A stretch of DNA of 45,918 nt. Source: an uncultured Bacillota bacterium. GTDB taxonomy: Bacteria; Bacillota; Clostridia; Lachnospirales; Lachnospiraceae. Shown piece after piece: positions 16,007 to 24,147 of the stretch (positions are counted from its first letter, which is position 1; each line of letters starts with the position of its first letter). Made by a program: the position numbers and the translations under genes. The stretch covers positions 1-45,918 of the forward strand of contig CAJKMA010000018.1 in assembly GCA_905200905.1 (NCBI GenBank), in the 5' to 3' direction. The notes beneath the pieces were generated by a model. It searched no databases. It worked only from the letters and a program-made list of their open reading frames with translations, and was not told the origin of the DNA.

Positions 16007-16525
16007 TTAAAGACATAAAATGGTCAAAAAGATCCCTGCCATCACACCAAGGCTCTGGCACATTTTTTTCCTGCCTGGCAATTCTTTTTCCAACGACTGA
16101 ATTTCTTGCTTCAACTGTTCCAAATATAACGCTATGGTATTTTTTTGCAGCGTGATATCCATCCATCCCAAATACTCCCCCAGCTGTACAAAAACTTCCA
16201 AATCCTTTCTTTTCAAGGCGCTGTTTTCCAAACAACGCTGTGCTGTTTCCCTGAAAATCTTAGAGAAGCATTCTCCCTGAAACAAACTTGCCTGCCTAGA
16301 AACTTCTTGCAGAAATTCATCAAAGGGGGGTACTGCTTTTTGTGATGTCCGAAGCAAGGCTTCCGGCAGGGCTTCTTTTCGATAGGTAATCTCTCCTAAT
16401 ATGAGATGTACCAATTTTTCAATTTCCCTAAGCTGTTCAAGACGTCTCTGTAAAGACATACTTTTCCCCCATCCAAGAGCTGTACAGGAAAAAAGTACCA
16501 AAACAGCGCCCAAAAGCTTCAGCAT
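16007..16525 (-). CDS. spoIIIAB: Stage III sporulation protein AB
   Basis: A 172-aa protein with membrane helices at both ends (about 2-16 and 155-172) around a long alpha-helical domain (RRLEQLREIEKLVHLILGEITYR is the family signature). In the SpoIIIA complex it resembles GspF-type secretion membrane proteins and pairs with the SpoIIIAA ATPase. It overlaps spoIIIAA by 7 bp, indicating coupling. Confidence 0.93.
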   Translation of the reverse strand: MLKLLGAVLVLFSCTALGWGKSMSLQRRLEQLREIEKLVHLILGEITYRKEALPEALLRTSQKAVPPFDEFLQEVSRQASLFQGECFSKIFRETAQRCLENSALKRKDLEVFVQLGEYLGWMDITLQKNTIALYLEQLKQEIQSLEKELPGRKKMCQSLGVMAGIFLTILCL

Positions 16526-17490
16526 AAGATTCCCTGCCTTCCTTTATAATCATAAAGGCTGGTTCCCCTCTCATCAAAAATTGCACGAACTCTTCCTGCC
16601 CGTTCCTCCTTGTGCAGCACAATATAGCGTTCAAAAATTTTTTCCCGAACCAGACGCTGCATCAAAGGCTTCTTTTTGATATCCTCCACAGAACTTCCAT
16701 GAACCGTAGCAAAAAGCTTACATCCGCAGTGAATCACAGATTCAATGGCATGAATATCCTCATAATCTCCAAGCTCGTCTACTGCTATGACCTCTGGCGA
16801 CATAGAACGGATGAGCATCATCATACCTTCTGCCTTTGGACAGCAATCCAAAATATCTGTGCGTATTCCCAAATCATTCTGAGGAATCCCTTGAAAAGAA
16901 CCGGCAATTTCTGAACGTTCATCTACAACACCCACCGTAATACCTCTCAAATACGAGGTCCCATTGCTCACCTGACGGATTAAATCCCGAAGCAGAGTTG
17001 TTTTTCCACATCTTGGCGGTGAAATAATCAGCGTGTGACATATATGATCGTTTTTTATAATATAGGGAAGTATGGGTGCAGCGCACCCTTTTATCTGATG
17101 TGATAATCGAAGATTTAGATAAGATATGTATTTTACACTTTTAATTTTATTTCCTTCCAAAACGGTTTTTCCGGCAATTCCTACCCTATGTCCGCCTTGA
17201 ATTGTGATAAAACCCTGACGTAATTCTTCCTCAAAGGCATACATGGAATATCGACTAATATATTCCATGGTTTCTTTTACATCCTCCGCTTTTACAACAT
17301 AAGCCCCTGATTCATTCCTGGAAAAGCTTCCTTGCTCTGCAAGAAAATATTCTTTTCCCTGATAGATAAGAATCAAGGGCCCATTCACACGGAGTCGAAT
17401 TTCATAGAGCTGTTCCATATCCAAAGCTGCCTTTAAAAGCGCCTTTCTAATATGCATGGGAAACAGCCTTGTAACTTCTTCCTGTTTCAT
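16519..17490 (-). CDS. spoIIIAA: Stage III sporulation protein AA (channel ATPase)
   Basis: A 323-aa AAA+/secretion-type ATPase. Walker A is SPPRCGKTTLLRDLIRQ (about residues 155-171), Walker B is EVIAVDELGDYED (about 234-246). It powers the SpoIIIA-SpoIIQ channel between mother cell and forespore. It is first in the eight-gene operon; AGAGGTGAGGG precedes the start. Residue spacing and length match the family. A sigma-E-like promoter candidate lies just upstream. Confidence 0.95.
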   Translation of the reverse strand: MKQEEVTRLFPMHIRKALLKAALDMEQLYEIRLRVNGPLILIYQGKEYFLAEQGSFSRNESGAYVVKAEDVKETMEYISRYSMYAFEEELRQGFITIQGGHRVGIAGKTVLEGNKIKSVKYISYLNLRLSHQIKGCAAPILPYIIKNDHICHTLIISPPRCGKTTLLRDLIRQVSNGTSYLRGITVGVVDERSEIAGSFQGIPQNDLGIRTDILDCCPKAEGMMMLIRSMSPEVIAVDELGDYEDIHAIESVIHCGCKLFATVHGSSVEDIKKKPLMQRLVREKIFERYIVLHKEERAGRVRAIFDERGTSLYDYKGRQGILC

Positions 17491-17513
17491 AATCCCTCAC
17501 CTCTTTACTCCTA

Positions 17514-17540
17514 AGTATATGAGGACAATCCCTAATTATG
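17514..17540 (-). promoter_or_regulatory. Candidate sigma-E promoter of the spoIIIA operon
   Basis: On the minus strand a CATATACT (17514-17521), matching the sigma-E -10 form CATA-n3-T, lies 24 bp before the spoIIIAA start, with CATAATT upstream. The distance to that -35-like element is 12 bp, slightly shorter than usual, so the -35 is uncertain. In Bacillus the operon is sigma-E-controlled. Confidence 0.4.
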
Positions 17541-18050
17541 AACAGGTTTTTCAAGATTTCCAAAAACCATCTTCTCAAGCAAACTGCGAAGAGGTTTAAA
17601 TAGTGCAAGACATAAAGCAACATTGCCGATACAATGGGGAATGTCATAAGCCACACCTGATACCCAGTAAGCAAAAGCCCCTGCTGGTCCGCTGATAAAA
17701 AAATAGGGAATGGTACACAATGCCCCAAAAGAAATCCCGTAAAATCCGGAGAGAATACTCCAGAACACTACAGATTTCTGCTTTCTGCACAACCAGGTAA
17801 TCACTGCCTGAACACTCCACACATAAAGATAATTTAGCCACCAAAGTCCAAAACCATAAAAAATTCCTTCCAGAAAAACAAAGACGTAAATCATAAGAAA
17901 TACTTTTTTTCCAAAAACCAGGGTATAAAGCATGAACAGCAACGTCACAATTTCTACGTTAGGCAGAAATCCCATAAAAACCTGCCCGAGAAAAACAACC
18001 CCTGTCAGAACTCCCATGATGACTAATTCTCTGGTCTTTTGTGTTTTCAA
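17532..18050 (-). CDS. ECF transporter S component
   Basis: A 172-aa protein with five or six membrane helices and the S-component N-terminal pattern TRELVIMGVLTGVVFLGQVF (the small-residue helix that binds the T subunit). There is no adjacent EcfA or EcfT gene, so it is a group II-type S component that shares a remote energising module. It immediately follows the DUF4430 gene with no gap. Substrate is unassigned; DUF4430 pairing suggests a cobalamin-like ligand, which is inference. Confidence 0.82.
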   Translation of the reverse strand: MKTQKTRELVIMGVLTGVVFLGQVFMGFLPNVEIVTLLFMLYTLVFGKKVFLMIYVFVFLEGIFYGFGLWWLNYLYVWSVQAVITWLCRKQKSVVFWSILSGFYGISFGALCTIPYFFISGPAGAFAYWVSGVAYDIPHCIGNVALCLALFKPLRSLLEKMVFGNLEKPVHN

Positions 18051-18443
18051 TTAATATCCTTCTTTCAGCGTAAGCTCGAACTGTTCTCCATCTGCAACTG
18101 GAGTCTGGTCTGCCGATGTATTTACCTGCTCACCACCCTTGGTAATACACCACCACTGTTGTTTTGCTTCATCAGCGGTCTCACCATCTACAGACTTGAT
18201 AAACAGCCCATAATCCCCTTCTTCTCCATCTACCAGCTTATTTTCCTTTAATACTTCTACCAAATATTCTGCATCTGTGCTATACTGAAATTCTTTCTCT
18301 GTCTGGTCACCATGTATTACCAAAATGGTAATTTCTTTCTCTCCCTTTTGGGTCTGTGGCTTAAATTTCAGATACAATCCACCTGCTAGAATACACACCA
18401 GTACCAAGGCAACTGCTGCAATAATCGTTCCTTTGTGCTTCAT
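18051..18443 (-). CDS. Membrane-anchored DUF4430 protein
   Basis: A 130-aa protein with an N-terminal signal anchor (about residues 7-24) and a DUF4430 domain (about 38-130), with the conserved QWWCITKGGEQVNTSADQTP and GEQFELTLKEGY segments. DUF4430 is related to the beta domain of transcobalamin-type binding proteins, so it probably captures ligand outside the membrane for the S component encoded directly after it. The gene pair is in one operon. No lipobox is seen. Confidence 0.85.
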   Translation of the reverse strand: MKHKGTIIAAVALVLVCILAGGLYLKFKPQTQKGEKEITILVIHGDQTEKEFQYSTDAEYLVEVLKENKLVDGEEGDYGLFIKSVDGETADEAKQQWWCITKGGEQVNTSADQTPVADGEQFELTLKEGY

Positions 18444-18505
18444 CGTTTTTCCTCTTTCTTTCCTTTTTTATTCTTCCTAACTATAGCATTTTGGCCATTT
18501 TCTTG

Positions 18506-19264
18506 TCAATTTTCTCCCAAATATTTCTTCAAAATTTTATAGGATTTCATCACCTCATCTAAGGTGCTGCATTCAATGGTATAGGTACATCCTGGTATTT
18601 CTCTCAATTCTCTCATAACAGCACCTACATCCATACTGCCCTCTCCTAATGCCAGATGGCTGTCCTTCTTTCCCATATTATCATGTATATGAACATGGCG
18701 GATATGTTCCTTCAAGCCTTTTACCCACTGTTCACAAGGCTCTTTACCATAACAATGTGCATGACCAATATCCAGACACAGACCAAAAGCCGGATGCTTC
18801 ACCCTCTGGGCAGTTTCCTTTAAAGATTCCCACTGTCTATCCAGTACATTTTCCATCAGCACTTCTATGGAATCATCTTTATCTGCCAGAAATTCTTCAA
18901 AAAATTCTGCCATACGTTCTGCCCAGCCAATAAGCAAATAAAAATCCGGCACATAACAAGTATGATACACAATTTTTTTTGCTCCCAGTGACTTTGCCGC
19001 TGCATAGGCTTCCTCATATCTCTGCCTGGTCACAGCCTGAATTCTGTCATCAAAGGTCATGGGATTCAAATCCAGAAAAGGACCGTGAAGAACCAGCTTT
19101 TTGCAATCCATATCTTTTAGCCTCTTCTGGTAAGAAAAGATCTTTTCCTTCAGTTGATTCAGGTTTTCTGAAATAGCAAACTCAATGGATTCTACCCCCA
19201 TTCCCGTAGCGTTTATCACTGCTTTTGTATCTTCGTCCTCCAACAAGTGACTAAAATACAACAT
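18506..19264 (-). CDS. Sugar phosphate isomerase/epimerase (AP endonuclease 2 fold)
   Basis: A 252-aa TIM-barrel protein of the xylose isomerase-like/AP_endonuc_2 family. Metal-ligand motifs visible include LHGPFLDLNP (about residues 59-68), VLMENV (about 134-139), CLDIGHAHCYG (about 160-170) and HVHIHDNMGKKDSHLALGEG (about 190-209), with a final YTIECS. Family members epimerise or isomerise sugars; the substrate cannot be told from sequence alone. It follows the Sfp-type gene by 15 bp on the same strand, but no functional link is obvious. Confidence 0.87.
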   Translation of the reverse strand: MLYFSHLLEDEDTKAVINATGMGVESIEFAISENLNQLKEKIFSYQKRLKDMDCKKLVLHGPFLDLNPMTFDDRIQAVTRQRYEEAYAAAKSLGAKKIVYHTCYVPDFYLLIGWAERMAEFFEEFLADKDDSIEVLMENVLDRQWESLKETAQRVKHPAFGLCLDIGHAHCYGKEPCEQWVKGLKEHIRHVHIHDNMGKKDSHLALGEGSMDVGAVMRELREIPGCTYTIECSTLDEVMKSYKILKKYLGEN

Positions 19265-19279
19265 GCTCTTCCTCCTTAC

Positions 19280-19903
19280 TCATGGTAAAAACCTTTGAAA
19301 AAATTTTTCCGCTGATACCTGTTGAATACGCACATAACACTCTTCTCCTGAACATATACATCCTAAGATTTGTCTATCTACTTGAAACTCCTCATACCAC
19401 CCTGGAGTCTCTAAATCTCTCATGGATTTTGTAATTCCATCCCCAGATAATTTCAAAAAGCTTTCTTTTCTGGTCCAAAACCTACAAAATTCCTTTTCTG
19501 GATTCTTTGCTTCCTGAACCTGTTTCTGCTCTCTTTGTGTAAGAACCCGTTCCAACATTTTCTGACTGCGGACTTTTCTTACCTCCTGAATATCCAAGCC
19601 GCACGGTATCAAAGAAAGGGCACATGCCCCATATGCCCCTGAATGGCTGATATTGAAATGAATCCCCACATTTTCCCTAAAATGAGGTTTTCCATGGCTG
19701 CCCCTTTCTATCATTCCTTCCAGATAAGCATACAGTTCATCTGCCCTGTGAATATTCCCAAACAAATCTTCTCGGCCCCAATCCAAAAGTCCATAGGCTA
19801 AAAGCCTTCGTCCACACAGGGATTCCCTGCTTTTACATGACAAAACATCACGCGTCCATGCCTGTATCTTCCCTGTGTAAATTCTGATTTCCGGTTGGTT
19901 CAT
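19280..19903 (-). CDS. Sfp-type 4'-phosphopantetheinyl transferase
   Basis: A 207-aa protein with the family motifs: FNISHSGAYGACAL (about 78-91), GLDIQEVRKV (about 96-105; Mg-binding Asp) and FWTRKESFLKLSGDGI (about 142-157). It transfers the phosphopantetheine arm from CoA to a carrier protein. It overlaps the helicase 3' end by 56 bp. An ACP gene lies 4 kb upstream on the same strand, but that primary ACP is normally served by AcpS, so a secondary role is likely. Shorter than Sfp, mid-sized for the family. Confidence 0.85.
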   Translation of the reverse strand: MNQPEIRIYTGKIQAWTRDVLSCKSRESLCGRRLLAYGLLDWGREDLFGNIHRADELYAYLEGMIERGSHGKPHFRENVGIHFNISHSGAYGACALSLIPCGLDIQEVRKVRSQKMLERVLTQREQKQVQEAKNPEKEFCRFWTRKESFLKLSGDGITKSMRDLETPGWYEEFQVDRQILGCICSGEECYVRIQQVSAEKFFQRFLP

Positions 19904-21758
19904 TTTTTTCTCCTTTTAAAAGGCCGCCCTCTATAAGAAACCTAGATGGTTCTAGCTGTTTCTCATGACGTTCTTTTACATAAAATAAATTGAGTTCTTT
20001 TCTGGCTCTGGTCATGCCCACATAAAACAAGCGGCGCTCTTCCTCAATATCACTGTCTTTTAATGCTTTTCTATAAGGAATCGTACCCTCATTCACATCC
20101 ATGAGAAAGACCTTATCAAATTCCAACCCTTTGACGCTGTGAAGAGTAGATATTACCACGCCTTTTTTCTCCGAAATCTTGGTCCTTGCCTGCTCTTTTA
20201 GCTTATTGGTATATTCTGCAATATGGATGAACCACTCTCCAAAAGTCTGATATCCCTTTGCACTGTCTGCCAGTTCTTCCAAAACTTCATACAAATCTTC
20301 TATTTTTAATTTTCGGAATAAAGCATAGGTTTTCAAATATTCTTCGTATCCGATTCCATGACGAATATAGTTTATCGCACCATAAGGTGTCATATTTTTC
20401 AGCAGATTCAAATCCTCTTCAAACTTATCAATACGGTCCAGCATCCACTCTTTTTCCTCGTAATGCCAGCGTAAGGCTTCAAAAGATACCTGAGGTTCTT
20501 CCAATGCATCTCTGGAAATATATCGATTTGGTCGATTCATAACTTGTAGAAACTCTTTGCGGCTTCTGTCTCCCATAGCCAGCTTTATGTAAGAAATAAA
20601 GTTTCTGGCAATCCAATGGTCATAAAGATTTGGCAATACATCCCTCATCTGAAAAGGAATCTGGTATTCCATCAAAGTTTCTACCAAGAATCTGGCGCCG
20701 GAATTTGTCCGATATAAAACCGCCATTTCTTCATAAGAACATCCTTGTTCATGAGACTTTACAATGCAGTCTTTTAAGTACAACTCCTCTTCTTTTCCAT
20801 TTTGAAAAGCCTTTACCACCAGGGGCTTTCCCTGCTCATTTTCTGTATGGATTTTCTTCTGAAACCGTCTTTTATTCCATACAATCACTCTTCCTGCCGC
20901 ATCCACAATTTCCTTTGTAGAACGGTAATTCATGGAAAGTAGTTCTGTTTGTACGGAAGGAAAATCCTTGGGAAAATTCATCATAATCTCTGGCTTTGCT
21001 CCACGGAATGCATAGATGGACTGGTCATCATCCCCTACAATAAACAAATTATTTTCTGGAGCTGCCAGCATTTTTACAATATCATATTGAAGCTTATTAA
21101 TATCCTGGAACTCATCCACCAGAATATATTGGAACTTTTTCTGCCAACCAGCCAGAATATCCTCCCGCTGGGTAAGTAAATCATAGCAATACAGAAGCAT
21201 ATCATCAAAATCCAGAAGTCTGGACTGTCTGCATACCGTGACATAGGAGGTATAAAGGCTGCGAAACACCTCATCTGGACAATTTTTAGAATAATAATGT
21301 TCCAAAGGAATTCGGCTATTTTTTACCTCGCTAATTTCCTGCACCAAGCCTTCAAAAAACTCTTTTTCATCCTCTACTTCTATTTTCTGACGATAAACCA
21401 GTTCCCGAAGCATATCATATCTACGTTCTTCACTAATGATATTTTTTCCTGTAAGGCCATAAGCATGTCTCAAAATCCCATAAAACACTCCATGAAAGGT
21501 TCCAAAAGTCACTTGCTTGTAATTCTGGGTAAGCCCTGAATCTCTACAGAGTTTTTCAAAACGTTCCTTCATTTCTCTTGCAGCTGCCTTGGTAAAAGTT
21601 ACCACCAGAATACGGGCAGGATTCACTTGATAAGTTTCCAGAAGTGCTTTTACTCGCTTTGTCATAGTGGTGGTTTTTCCTGAACCAGGACCTGCCAGAA
21701 GCATCATGGGACCTTGATTATGCAATATGGCCTTTTCTTGTGCTGAATTTTTCTTCAT
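19848..21758 (-). CDS. UvrD/Rep-family ATP-dependent DNA helicase
   Basis: A 636-aa SF1A helicase. Motif I is AGPGSGKTTTMTKRVKAL, motif Ia VTFTKAAAREM, motif II ILVDEFQDINKLQYDIV, motif III VGDDDQSIYAFRGA, motif IV LSMNYRS, motif V TLHSVKGLEFDKVFL, motif VI RRLFYVGMTRARKEL. It unwinds 3'-5' in DNA repair. It is shorter than PcrA (about 740 aa) because the C-terminal extension is missing, so it is a UvrD-like paralog rather than PcrA itself. It lies 3 bp after gltX; the two are probably cotranscribed. Confidence 0.92.
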   Translation of the reverse strand: MKKNSAQEKAILHNQGPMMLLAGPGSGKTTTMTKRVKALLETYQVNPARILVVTFTKAAAREMKERFEKLCRDSGLTQNYKQVTFGTFHGVFYGILRHAYGLTGKNIISEERRYDMLRELVYRQKIEVEDEKEFFEGLVQEISEVKNSRIPLEHYYSKNCPDEVFRSLYTSYVTVCRQSRLLDFDDMLLYCYDLLTQREDILAGWQKKFQYILVDEFQDINKLQYDIVKMLAAPENNLFIVGDDDQSIYAFRGAKPEIMMNFPKDFPSVQTELLSMNYRSTKEIVDAAGRVIVWNKRRFQKKIHTENEQGKPLVVKAFQNGKEEELYLKDCIVKSHEQGCSYEEMAVLYRTNSGARFLVETLMEYQIPFQMRDVLPNLYDHWIARNFISYIKLAMGDRSRKEFLQVMNRPNRYISRDALEEPQVSFEALRWHYEEKEWMLDRIDKFEEDLNLLKNMTPYGAINYIRHGIGYEEYLKTYALFRKLKIEDLYEVLEELADSAKGYQTFGEWFIHIAEYTNKLKEQARTKISEKKGVVISTLHSVKGLEFDKVFLMDVNEGTIPYRKALKDSDIEEERRLFYVGMTRARKELNLFYVKERHEKQLEPSRFLIEGGLLKGEKNEPTGNQNLHREDTGMDA

Positions 21759-21761
21759 GTT

Positions 21762-23210
21762 TTATTTCAGCTTCTCCACAGCAGCCCGGATACGTTTCAG
21801 ACTTTCTTCTTTTCCAAGTACTTCCAGAATCTCTGTTGCACCTGCAGGTGTCATCTGTTTTCCAGAAAGTGCTGTACGGATTGGCCACAGAACCTGACCA
21901 TTTTTGTAACCATTCTCTTTCGCAAAACCGCAAAGCAGTTCATACAAAGCATCATTAGAATAATCCTCCTGAGTTTCCAACACCGGAAGAACCTTCTCCA
22001 GAACTTCCAGAGAAATTTCTGGATTTGTTTTCATTTTTTTATGCGTGTACATGGACACATCATATTCTGGTACTGCCTCAAAAAAATCAATGAGAGCCGG
22101 AATATCTGGCAGCACTTCAATTCTTGTTTTTGCCATATGTGCAATCTTCTTCAAATCTAGGTCTTTTGTAATCACCTGCTTGATATATGGAAGAGCCATT
22201 TCATAAAACTTATCTTCATCCATAGCTTTCATATATTCTCCGTTCATCCATTTCAGTTTCTGAATATCAAAAACAGCCGGAGATTTACTCATATGATGGT
22301 AATCAAACACCTTCACCAATTCTTCCAGTGAAAAAATTTCCTGGTTATCCTGAGGACACCATCCTAAAAGCGCTACATAATTTACAATAGCTTCTGTCAA
22401 AAATCCCTGATCCAATAAATCTTCATAAGAAGAATGTCCAGAACGCTTGCTCAGCTTCTGATGTTCTTCATTGGTAATCAACGGACAATGTACATAAGTA
22501 GGAACTTCCCACCCAAAAGCCTCATAAATACGATTGTATTTTGGAGAAGAAGAAAGATACTCATTTCCTCTCACTACATGGGTAATTCCCATTAAATGGT
22601 CATCCACTACATTGGCAAAATTATAGGTTGGAAAGCCATCAGACTTAATCAAAATCAAATCATCCAGCTCATTATTTGGCACCGTAATATCTCCATAAAT
22701 ATCATCATGGAAAGTAGTGGTACCCTCTGTAGGCATATTAAAACGAATCACATAAGGTTCTCCTGCTTCTAACTTTGCTTGAACCTCTTCTTTGCTTAAA
22801 TGCAGACAATGCTTGTCATAAACTGCTATTTCCTTCTCTCCCACACTAGCTTTTAAGGATTCCAGACGTTCTTTTGTACAGAAACAGTAATAGGCATCAC
22901 CCTGCTCAATGAGCTGCTTTGCATATTTCAAATAAATTCCCTGGGCATTTCTCTCACTCTGTACATAAGGTCCATAGCCACCATCTTTATCTGGTCCTTC
23001 ATCATGGATTAATCCTGTTTTTTCCATTGTTCTGTAAATAATACCAAGAGCCTCATCCACAAACCGCTCCTGATCCGTATCTTCTATACGAAGCATAAAA
23101 CTTCCATTTTCATGTTTTGCAATTAAATATGCATATAATGCCGTTCTTAAATTTCCAACATGCATTCTTCCTGTTGGGCTTGGTGCAAATCTTGTTCTTA
23201 CCTGACTCAT
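21762..23210 (-). CDS. gltX: Glutamyl-tRNA synthetase
   Basis: A 482-aa class I synthetase. The HIGH-type motif is FAPSPTGRMHVGNLRTALYAY (residues about 8-28), and the KMSKS-type motif is HQKLSKRSG (about 242-250). The C-terminal anticodon-binding domain follows. It charges tRNA-Glu (and possibly tRNA-Gln, for later transamidation). The start at 23210 follows GAAGGAG; a longer frame from 23246 has no such site. It is transcribed from the sigma-A promoter at 23306-23334. Confidence 0.96.
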   Translation of the reverse strand: MSQVRTRFAPSPTGRMHVGNLRTALYAYLIAKHENGSFMLRIEDTDQERFVDEALGIIYRTMEKTGLIHDEGPDKDGGYGPYVQSERNAQGIYLKYAKQLIEQGDAYYCFCTKERLESLKASVGEKEIAVYDKHCLHLSKEEVQAKLEAGEPYVIRFNMPTEGTTTFHDDIYGDITVPNNELDDLILIKSDGFPTYNFANVVDDHLMGITHVVRGNEYLSSSPKYNRIYEAFGWEVPTYVHCPLITNEEHQKLSKRSGHSSYEDLLDQGFLTEAIVNYVALLGWCPQDNQEIFSLEELVKVFDYHHMSKSPAVFDIQKLKWMNGEYMKAMDEDKFYEMALPYIKQVITKDLDLKKIAHMAKTRIEVLPDIPALIDFFEAVPEYDVSMYTHKKMKTNPEISLEVLEKVLPVLETQEDYSNDALYELLCGFAKENGYKNGQVLWPIRTALSGKQMTPAGATEILEVLGKEESLKRIRAAVEKLK

Positions 23211-23305
23211 GAACAATCTCCTTCTTTCTGTTTTATCTTCATTCAAATTTCTTACACAAAAACATGAGGTATGTGGCTTTCACCCTATACCCCATCTCCA
23301 TAAAA

Positions 23306-23334
23306 ATTATACAGGAAGCCCTTTTTATTTTCAA
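23306..23334 (-). promoter_or_regulatory. Sigma-A promoter of gltX
   Basis: -35 TTGAAA (23329-23334), 17-bp spacer, -10 TATAAT (23306-23311) on the minus strand. The roughly 90-nt leader contains an imperfect hairpin around GGGGTAT/ATACCTC followed by TGTTTTTG, which might act as a weak attenuator. No T-box features (AG-bulge, T-box sequence) were seen. Confidence 0.8.
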
Positions 23335-23367
23335 GTAGGTTTCCCGTATTCTTTTAATTTTTCATAA

Positions 23368-23724
23368 CTATTTCTGCACCAGATGTACTGCAAATCCACC
23401 AATTTCTTCCTTCAGATATACAGCTATCATCTTCTCATTTTTATATTTTGCAGTTTCCATATCGAATTCTATACCCTGGCTCTTCAGATATTCTACAGCC
23501 TTCTCTATATCTGTTGTTCCCACTGCAATATGACCGTTTTTCCCAAGATACGGGGTCTTCATAGCTTCCACTGCTGTTCCGGCAAACACAGAACTGTTTC
23601 CCACTTTTTTCGTAAATCCAAAGATAGTATCAAATCGCTCAGCTACCTCATAGGCTTCATCCTCTGTCTGACAGTTAATCCCCACATGGCGCAGTTCAAA
23701 TCCTAATTCTTCTAACAATGTCAT
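23368..23724 (-). CDS. VOC-superfamily protein (glyoxalase-like fold)
   Basis: A 118-aa protein with the double beta-alpha-beta-beta-beta layout of vicinal-oxygen-chelate proteins: ELRHVGINCQTEDEAYEVAERF at the N-terminus and KNGHIAVGTTDIEKAVEYLKSQGI in the second module. The His/Glu metal ligands of glyoxalase I are only partly recognisable, so it may be a binding protein rather than an enzyme. A short AT-rich region separates it from gltX. It is a single gene read on the minus strand; function unknown. Confidence 0.75.
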   Translation of the reverse strand: MTLLEELGFELRHVGINCQTEDEAYEVAERFDTIFGFTKKVGNSSVFAGTAVEAMKTPYLGKNGHIAVGTTDIEKAVEYLKSQGIEFDMETAKYKNEKMIAVYLKEEIGGFAVHLVQK

Positions 23725-23786
23725 AAAATTTCCTCCTTACCTGCCCAGAAAAGGCATTTTTTTATTGCTTATAGAATACAAAAAAA

Positions 23787-23822
23787 TGCCAGAAATAGCA
23801 ATCCTATTTCTGGCAACTTTTT
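23787..23822 (-). terminator. Bidirectional Rho-independent terminator after acpP
   Basis: A perfect 12-bp stem TGCCAGAAATAG (23787-23798) / CTATTTCTGGCA (23804-23815), loop of 5 nt, with A-run on the left and T-run on the right, so it can act in both directions. On the minus strand it directly follows the acpP stop codon. Confidence 0.9.
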
Positions 23823-24056
23823 TTATTCTTCTACACCGATTTTTTTCAGGTAATCCATAACAGCACCTACCGTAGTAAGCTCCTGCAGCTCCTCAGCTGG
23901 AATTTCTACAGAATATTCATCTTCTAAAGCCATAACCAATTCAAATAAATCCAAGGAATCTGCTCCTAAATCTTCTTTAAAAGAAGTCTCTGGCTGAATG
24001 CTATCAGCATCACAATTTAACTGTTCAGCAATAATTTCTCTCATTTTTTCTAACAT
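23823..24056 (-). CDS. acpP: Acyl carrier protein
   Basis: A 77-aa acidic protein with the ACP signature EDLGADSLDLFELVMALEDE; the serine of DSL (about residue 36) is the phosphopantetheine site. It carries acyl chains in type II fatty-acid synthesis. It is monocistronic: a strong promoter (24114-24142) on one side and a terminator (23787-23815) on the other. Confidence 0.96.
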   Translation of the reverse strand: MLEKMREIIAEQLNCDADSIQPETSFKEDLGADSLDLFELVMALEDEYSVEIPAEELQELTTVGAVMDYLKKIGVEE

Positions 24057-24113
24057 AATTCCTATCTCCTTTAATCAACTAACATCTTTTCATTTTAATA
24101 TTTTGATTCTCAA

Positions 24114-24142
24114 AGTATATCTTCTTTTCCTATATTTGTCAA
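24114..24142 (-). promoter_or_regulatory. Strong sigma-A promoter of acpP
   Basis: Consensus -35 TTGACA (24137-24142), 17-bp spacer, -10 TATACT (24114-24119) on the minus strand. It lies 5 bp from the end of the FtsW/RodA-family gene. The near-consensus quality fits a highly expressed gene. Confidence 0.88.
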
Positions 24143-24147
24143 CCCTT

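Noticed and set aside
23211..23367. T-box riboswitch before gltX
   Set aside because: A leader hairpin exists, but no T-box sequence, specifier loop or strong antiterminator could be found.
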